Assembly: GCA_019054805.1 (NCBI GenBank)
Contig: JAHQIY010000020.1
Coordinates: 62,001-126,000 of the forward strand
Reading direction: 5' to 3'
Source: Brachionus manjavacas
Lineage: Eukaryota > Rotifera > Eurotatoria > Ploima > Brachionidae
DNA: 64,000 bases
Of the stretch, positions 57,001-64,000 are shown one piece after another. Made by a program: the position numbers and the translations under genes. Under the pieces are notes generated by a model that worked only from the letters and a program-made list of their open reading frames with translations, made no database searches and had not been told where the DNA came from. Position 1 is the first letter of the stretch. Every line of letters starts with the position of its first letter.

Positions 57001-60000
57001 TTGCGTTTCAACTCAATAACTAATATAAATAAATATTTTTTCTTTAACACTTTGAATCATTACAGAACATAAATCCTACTATCGAAATTAAAATTAAATT
57101 TCTAGAAAAGAAAGTAGCCAAGTAAAGCGAGCGAGTCTAATGATTGTCTGACATTTGCATTTCGCTCAGCATAGAACCAAATAATAAACAAATTGTGAAA
57201 AAAAATTGTTCTCGTCCAGCTTGAGACTAGTCTATATTAATTTGTTTAAAAAGCTTTTTAATTTGAAAGCGTCCATAAAAACAAAATTAATCTTAATTTA
57301 CAAATTATCAAAAGTTCCGTTCAAGTAAATTAAATAGCAGACTTTTTGAATAATTTTTGAAAAAAATTATCTTATTTTTTAATAAATCTGGCATTGTGAT
57401 ATAAAAAAAAAAAAGAAAGAATATTTACCCTAAAATGGTCCAAAGCTTGTTATTTTAAAAAATGAAAAAAATACTCCGCAAACAAAATCACTGATTTATT
57501 TTCAGTGCTTTTAGAATGATTTTAATTTTGCAGAAAAATAAAAAGGCTTAGAAAAATTTCCTCAGCATTTGACACATAATTTGTTTCACTTTTTTTGTTA
57601 TTTAACATTTTATAACTTTGATGAATAAAAATAGAGAATAATTTTAGTTAAAAAATTAAAACTTAATTCCGAAAGATTCTTGACATAAAAAAAATTAAAT
57701 TTTTGAACAATTTAAAATTATTTGCATAAAAAAATTTAATTAAAAATATTTAATTTAGTATTTAAATTTAATTATGGAAATTTTGAATTAATTTTTGATT
57801 AAGCGATTTAAAAAAAACCTAAAAATTCTAATCAAACCAACAAGGAATAAACAAGATTAGAAATTAAATTTTGAGTGTCAGCTTGTACAAATCTGTCATA
57901 GTGCCAGCAAAGTTATTTTTGTAAATCGATCAAAATTTTCAATCATATCTAAAATCAGCAATCTTATCTCAAATTTTACATTTAATCTTTGAGATAAAAG
58001 ATAAATGTGGTTTTATTTTAAACACAACTTGAAATTTCAATATTTGACTTAACCTTATTTTATTATACTTCTTTATTATTAAATCTCTAAATTTTCTTAA
58101 CATGGAGGGCTGAAAAGAAGCCTAAGCCGCTTGGAATTGCCCTGGATGTTATATCCTAATAATTTTTCTTTAATTACCAAAAAAAACTAATAACTTGAAA
58201 TTTAAAGCCAACTAGCCTAGGAAATGATTCCAATTTTGCCCAAAGGTACTTGAATAATACTGATTAAAATTTTTTACTACTCAAGAGGAAATGATAACTA
58301 AAAAAAATAATAAACTAATAATTTCCTTGATTAAATTGTCAATTAAATTAAAAAAAAACAATTGAACTTAAATATTTAAGAGCAAATATTTAAAAAATTA
58401 AAAATATTAATTTAATCTTTTAATTATTCAAATGATTAAATGAAATATTTTTAATAAGCTAATTAACACTCGAAAAAAATGAATATTTTTTTCTTCAAAT
58501 CACAACTAAAATAAACTTATTTGTACTCAAAATTTATGATCGCAAATATTGACCAGGAAATGACCGACGCATAGAAAATCTTTCAAAACACCGACAAACA
58601 AATCCATCAAAGTGAAAAAAAAATCTAAATCCAAATCTTGATGATATTAACCATTTCTTATTTTTTATTTTTATTCTAATGACAAAATTGAGTTTTTAAA
58701 AATGCAAAAAATAAAAAATTTTGAGAAATAACAAAATTAATTGCTTTGGATAGATCATCATCTTTAAATAAAAAAAATAAATTAAAACTTACTGTAACAG
58801 ATGTAGAGTAAATTTGAGAGAAATTGATACTTTGTTTATCCAAGCAAGTATAAACAGGTACTGATCCAGAGCGATTAGTTGCACCACGCTTGTTTTCATT
58901 AAGTTTATAACAAATTGAATTTAAATAACCGTATGATAAGGATTTGAATTTTTTTTGATTATAATTGCTGCTAGTATTGATTTTTTTTGTTTCTAAATTA
59001 AGACCATATGCTGCTGATGATTTGTAAGAACGCAAATTATTAATAGTTAATGATCCCGGTACACAAGATTCAATTAATGATGATGCCGATGGCTCAAGCG
59101 ATGTTTTTAAATTTCTATTTTTACTTTCAATTATTTTAACATAAATAAACTTAAATTTTCCAAATTTTTTATTTAGTATGCCAGTCCATATGCCTGTCTC
59201 GTTCATATCAACCACATCAATCACATCGCCATCCTATCACCAAAAACAAAAATCAAAAAATTTAAAAAAAAAAAAAATATTTTACTCTTAGACACAGTGA
59301 ATCGGTGTCATAGGGACTTGGGGTAAAATCTTGGACCACTAGTGCTTTGGCTATTACCAAACTATCCAAATCTTTATTCGAAAAATCGAAGCTGATCGAC
59401 CTGGTATTGTAGATTGGCTTGTTAGGACTCGGCTGAAACTCGGATTGAACTGAATACCGATTTGTTTCTATTGAACTAGACTGATCTGGTTTTTTCTTAA
59501 ACTAATTTTTATTATTTTTTTTTTAGTTCGGCATCAAAAGAATTCCCAGTGGATTAGTAATATTTGCCTATTGATACTCTTAATGGATATTTTAAACTAA
59601 TTTTGCTTAAAATAACAGCTCGTTTAGCGATAGTATAAAAAATTGATTAGAATTAATGAGTTATGATGAACGCCACTATCTACTAAAATTCTTTAGCAAC
59701 TAGATAGAAGTTTGATTTTATTTGTTGCTGAATTAAATCGATCAGTAACATGATAGATAGAAAAGTAGTGAACAATTTTTATTAAAGCATTTATCAATTT
59801 TAATTAAATTTAGACTCATAGGCAAATATACAGAAAAAATGAATTGAAATTTTTTTAAGAATTAAATAAAAATATAATCTAAAATTAAAACATTGGACAG
59901 CTTACTTCGTTAAAATTAAAGGTACAAAGAAGAGAAACAAAGTTAGTCAAAAGTATCAGGCAGTTGATTTATGAACCGGGTTTATGAACAAATGGGACAA

Positions 60001-63000
60001 ACTAGTCGAGATAATCGATGAAATTGTAAATTTAAAATGCGATTTCGATAAAATTGATTATTATTTCATTTTAATTATTATTTGTCTTGTCTAGAAAAAT
60101 AACAAATAGCTATTTTATTATAAAAAGAGAGATAAAACATGGAAGAGTAAAGTAATAAAATGGAGCAGAAGCAATTTGCAGACTGATAGTATGAAGGTGT
60201 AAATATTAAGAAAATTTTAATGATTCAATCTTTGCAAAATATTTGCAAAAATATTTTTTTTTTGATTCTTTATTGTGGCATGGAAATGAAGAGTTTTGAA
60301 GTGGTTGAATTAGAATAAAATTTTTTTTTTTCATCAATATTACTTTATTTCCATAACTAATATTTTTATTATTATTAAATTTACTATTTATTCTAATTTT
60401 TCTTAAAATATTTATTAAAAAATAATCTAAATGTTAGATTTAGAAATCGGCAATTAATTAGGCTTAAATATTCAAACAAACTATGAGCATGAACTCGTAA
60501 AAAAATAATCTGAAAACGCTGAGGAAACATTCTTTGTCAATAACCTCAAAGTTGGAGACATTTGTTATCAGCTTAAACAATTTTAATTTTTGATGCAGCA
60601 CCTCAAAAACTCTGAAAACTTTTTCTACTCCATTTTTCTTAATTACAATTTCTTTAAAATATCTCCAAGTGTTTTTGTTTATTGAAAAAAATTATTTATT
60701 TACGTTCAATTCAAAATATAAAAATAAAATTTGAATTAAAAAATAAAAAAAAATTTTGACTTAGAAATTTAGAATGTTTATTATGTGTCCTCTATTTTTT
60801 TTTAATTATTCCTTTCCCCCTGAATTTTATGCACTTTATGCCATTTAAACACATGTATTTGTATTCTTAGTCTAAAAAGTTTTGATTTTTTTCCTATTAA
60901 TAATCCATAAGGGATACGTATAGTTCCTTTTTTTTCTACCAGAAAACTACATAAAGTACATAAAAGATACATTAAGTTAGGTAATCATTAAGAAAACATA
61001 AACTTATCTTATTTTTAATGAAAATACATGCTGGATTTATGGTTTAATTTGCAATAAACTAAAAAATTTTAATAATTTACTATGATTAATTTTATTTCAA
61101 ATTTTTTCAATTGATATAATTTATTTTTCTTTAAATAAATTTTGCAAATTGAAGTTTTAATCAGTCTTTAAAATTGAAAATAGCCTAAAGGTTGAACCTG
61201 AAATTTGAAAAAAGCGCGCAATTATTCGATAAATTGCGGGAAAATTTAAATTTTATTTTTGCTTTTTAATATCTAGAATATATTTGTGAATAAATTCCCT
61301 AGTTTAATAACAATTAATTATCTTATTTAATAAAAAGAGATAAAAGATCATTATTTTTTAGATAGACAATAAAATAAATTAATTTTTGATTATTTCTAAA
61401 TACTCCAAAGGATTTTGGGCCATTAGTTAGGCCTGAAAAAAATTTTATTATGAATCAAATTGACTTACTATTTTAGTTTTTGTCTTATTTGTTTTACGCG
61501 CTTGGTTCACTTCATATTCGGGTTGTTGCCGCGCTTCGCTTTCTATACTTATAGGAAACGATATTGAATATTTTAGTAAAGAGCATTGCTTCACTTCCTC
61601 ACTGCATCCATAGTCGTACACACTCTTGGAATTGCGCATGGACGAGTCACCAAACTTCGATGTATGTCGTATTCCCATCTTTAGCAATAAATCATCTTCG
61701 AAAAAAAATTATTAATAATCAGTACTAATTTCGAACAAATAGACTATGCTAGTAAATATTTAACTTGGTTTTTTTCCTTTTTTTTTAGGCTAAAATATCA
61801 TGATCGGTAAATATTTGTTGATGTAAAAAAGCGGTTTGCTTTAAGTCATTAGTTTTAGGTCAAAATGAAAAAAAAGCCAAAAATAAAAATTGATGATTAA
61901 TGTCCTATTAGAAAAAATTTAAATTAAATCGATGAAAGTATTCTATCCCTCATACTAATCAATTATTCTTCAAGTTTTTATCAGAATATTAAATTTCGAT
62001 TTATAGTTTTTATTTGTAAGTCTATCTGGAAATAGATAGTTTCTAGAGGCAATTTTTTATTTATAAAACTAATTGATAAATGATATATTCAAGGCCGACA
62101 GATTTTGTAGACTTGAAGATAACAACTTCCGATCTAATAAAGAACAAGACTAACTGAAGCCAAAAAAAGCTAATTTTTTTTTTTTAAATTTTTATAGAAT
62201 ACAGTAATAAGACCAAAATAAAAATAATTTGAAAATTTTTTTTTAATTCAACTTTTAACTTTCTAATCCAAATATTTTAATTAAAGAAATAAATGATCAA
62301 AAGTATTCGAGGAACTCAAAAAAAAAATAATTAAAATATAATAATCTAGACTTTTGGGAATAGCGATTAAAATATTGAAAATAGTAAAAAAAAAAGTTAT
62401 AAAATATTTATTTTTTTGCTAGGAAATCTCTTTGTGTTTACTTATTAAAACCTTTGGTTTATTTTTTGACATTTCTGTTAAATAATAAACTCTTGCTGAT
62501 TTGAACTTAGCTTCTAAATTCCAAAAAACACTCAAGAATGCTTTTAAAAAAAAAATTCGTTTAAAAAAATCTTAAAATAATTATTGTTTATAAATTTTAT
62601 GTTATCTCTCTCAATAAGCATCATAAATTTTTGCCATAGTCTCACATCGAGTACAAAAAAATTTGAACTAGACATTTCCAATAAACTCTTCCAATTATTT
62701 TGTAATTTTTAGTGAGTTTATGATCTTAAAAATAAAAAACCATAAAACTTAAACTTAATTTTTTTTTGATGAATTTTGAACAGATGAGAAAAAATTCTTT
62801 AAACTAAAAATACTAAAGAAACCTTCAAAAAGGCTGAAATAAATTAAACGAATTCATTTTTTTAAATTTTATTCAATTTTTTTTTCAAATAAACTTCAAA
62901 TAAAGTTCTAATAAATAATCAATTTATTGAATTAAATTAAATTTTTATCTATTCCAGAGTCTAGTGCGATAAAAAGTGCACTCAGCATTTATTAAAAAAA

Positions 63001-63699
63001 GACTTAATTAAATTTTAATATTGTCTCGAGTGACAATAAGCTCAAGTGTCAGTCAATAAATAAACTTACCATTCAAATTTTGATCCAACAATCGAACAAT
63101 ATTGTTTTGCTTTGCGTTGAACAACTGTGCCGATTTATTAGAAATTCTCGGACTGTTGCATTTAGCCTTAAATGGAACAATAGGTTCAAACTTAATTAAC
63201 AAAGTTATATAATTAAGAATAATAATCTCTCCAGAACTGATTAAATAATGCTGGCCAAATTATTGAGTAACTTAGACTTGGCTTGCAGCCTTATTGAATT
63301 TTATCTCTTAATTATTAAATTCAGTGAAGAACAAAATTGCATGGCTGAGGGTCTGCGCTAAGTTTGCGTAATTAATTTCCTCTCAAATGTCATTACTAAC
63401 GATGTAAACATTGCCTCAGAAATAAAATTCAATTAGGGCCTAAAATTGGGTTAAAAGAGTTATTCTAATCAATCGGGCACAAATTACTTTCAAATCTAAA
63501 TATTTATGATCATTTAAGCTGGCTGGTTTATTTGTTGTAAGTCTTCGACAGTCTAAATTCTGTCGGTCTTAATCAGAATTTATTTAATTTAGAAATAAAT
63601 ACATTTCAAAAATAAAAATTACTTGATTTAGCAACATTGGCTTTTCTGGGTCTGGGTCTGGCTTTTTCTTGGCTGCCCAGACATTCGGGGTTTTTTGCT
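48031..63699 (-). CDS. SASH1: SASH1-type SH3/SAM adaptor (8 visible exons, 5' end beyond window)
   Basis: Scaffold/adaptor family SASH1/SASH3/SAMSN1, linking receptors to cytoskeletal and NF-kB/Hippo-type signalling. Exons (minus): 63699-63623 (tentative), 63190-63070, 61695-61469, 59501-59286, 59233-58793, 54985-54952, 49444-48471, 48345-48031. Phases close throughout. The SH3 spans exons four and five: VVQDFTPSPYDTDSLCLR, DGDVIDVVDMNETGIWTG, then KFGKFKFIYVKII, close to vertebrate SASH1. The 49.4-48.5 kb exon has a Ser-rich stretch (SNDSGCYSNTD) and the C-terminal block LASESIDLASGPFTDQMGFC plus VPMALVKRYASEL, matching SASH1. The last exon gives the SAM domain (SLDSFLFSLGLSMYIEKF). The first SAM that follows SH3 in vertebrate SASH1 is not found. 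N-terminal exons are supported by splice phase only. Introns of 5.5 and 3.8 kb are unusually long here. Confidence 0.85.
49445..54951. other. Long SASH1 intron (5.5 kb)
   Basis: No coding exon recognised on either strand. Bases 49750-50020 and 53100-54950 are less AT-rich than the surroundings and could hold regulatory sequence. A 104-bp MITE lies at 53685-53788. A weaker stem-loop (GGTACA/TGTACC arms around 51350-51410) is present. Confidence 0.4.
53685..53788. mobile_element. 104-bp hAT-like MITE with perfect 8-bp target duplication
   Basis: The ends GGGTCTAGTCCATTAGGTGA and, inverted, GAGTCTAGTCCATTAGGTGA make 24-bp TIRs with one mismatch. CTTTTTTC stands directly on both sides (53677-53684 and 53789-53796). 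The short interior repeats TTCAC/GTGAA units, so the whole piece folds on itself. An 8-bp duplication fits the hAT superfamily. Non-coding. Confidence 0.75.
54986..58792. other. SASH1 intron (3.8 kb) with a 50-bp direct duplication
   Basis: No exon recognised, in particular no SAM-domain exon. Bases 55578-55628 and 55943-55992 are near-identical direct repeats (ATGTTAAGTTAGTTGTGTCA, CTCTTGAAAATT) about 365 bp apart. Confidence 0.4.
59502..61468. other. SASH1 intron (2.0 kb)
   Basis: AT-rich, no element or coding segment recognised. Confidence 0.4.
61696..63069. other. SASH1 intron (1.4 kb)
   Basis: AT-rich, with a few homopolymer runs; nothing else supported. Confidence 0.4.
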
Positions 63700-64000
63700 C
63701 TTAAAAATTAGTTTAAAAGTATTTTAATTCTAGCAGATAATTTCATAAAATTTGTCATGTTAAATCGACAAAATTTCAAAACTTGACATATTATTTATGG
63801 TCAAAAAAATCTTTTTTGATCACATTTATTAAATTGGTCTAGAGAGCGATTTAATATAATATTTTATTTAATTAAATAGGCACCAATTTATGCAAATATA
63901 AAACTTAAAGATTTATAGTTTTTCTGCTGATAAAATTAGACACTTAATAAAATCATATATAAAAAATTTCACAAGAAAATTTACTAAACCATAAAAGTCA

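Noticed and set aside
1-64000. CRISPR arrays, tRNA or rRNA genes, bacterial operons
   Set aside because: No spaced direct-repeat array, no clover-leaf with A/B boxes that I could see, and the genes are eukaryotic and split.

Overview
This is animal nuclear DNA. It is very AT-rich, with split genes whose introns carry GT..AG borders (from about 60 nt to several kb), AATAAA poly(A) signals, and many decayed non-LTR retrotransposons. The combination of metazoan-only genes (UNC80, FBF1, a SASH1-type adaptor), high AT and abundant jockey/CR1/L2-type RT fragments suggests a monogonont rotifer such as Brachionus. That assignment is inference, because no marker gene is present.

Layout. 0.4-9.3 kb, minus: the N-terminal half of UNC80 (NALCN leak-channel complex); the rest lies left of the window. 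9.9-10.7 kb, plus: two-exon ABT1/ESF2, a ribosome-biogenesis factor diverging from UNC80. 12.1-14.4 kb, plus: intronless secreted GH3 beta-glucosidase. 14.7-16.3 kb, plus: intronless RING-like/coiled-coil/WD40 protein. 17.7-25.2 kb, minus: complete nine-exon FBF1 (ciliary transition-fibre protein), with about 3 kb of nested mobile elements in intron 5. 27.4-29.8 kb, minus: intronless LRR-ectodomain GPCR. 32.9-33.8 kb, minus: intronless GT31 glycosyltransferase. 35-47.8 kb: a mobile-element zone with LINE remnants of several families, a PIF1-helicase fragment, and a LINE nested inside a 3.3-kb terminal-inverted-repeat element with TA target duplications. 48.0-63.7 kb, minus: a SASH1-type adaptor (SH3, C-terminal SASH region, SAM) spread over long introns, one of which holds a hAT-like 104-bp MITE.

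The host genes are unrelated in function (ion-channel scaffold, nucleolar factor, cilium, signalling adaptor, surface receptor, enzymes). No operon or gene-cluster logic is visible. The reading frames of UNC80, FBF1 and SASH1 were rebuilt by hand from splice borders. Exon phases close exactly for the complete FBF1 (949 codons including stop) and for the visible parts of UNC80 and SASH1.

The most interesting structure is at the element level. Several LINE families end in a short stem-loop followed by a simple repeat. At least four separate inverted-repeat elements can be delimited, two of them with convincing target-site duplications. I see no tRNA, rRNA, CRISPR array or obvious new multi-gene system.
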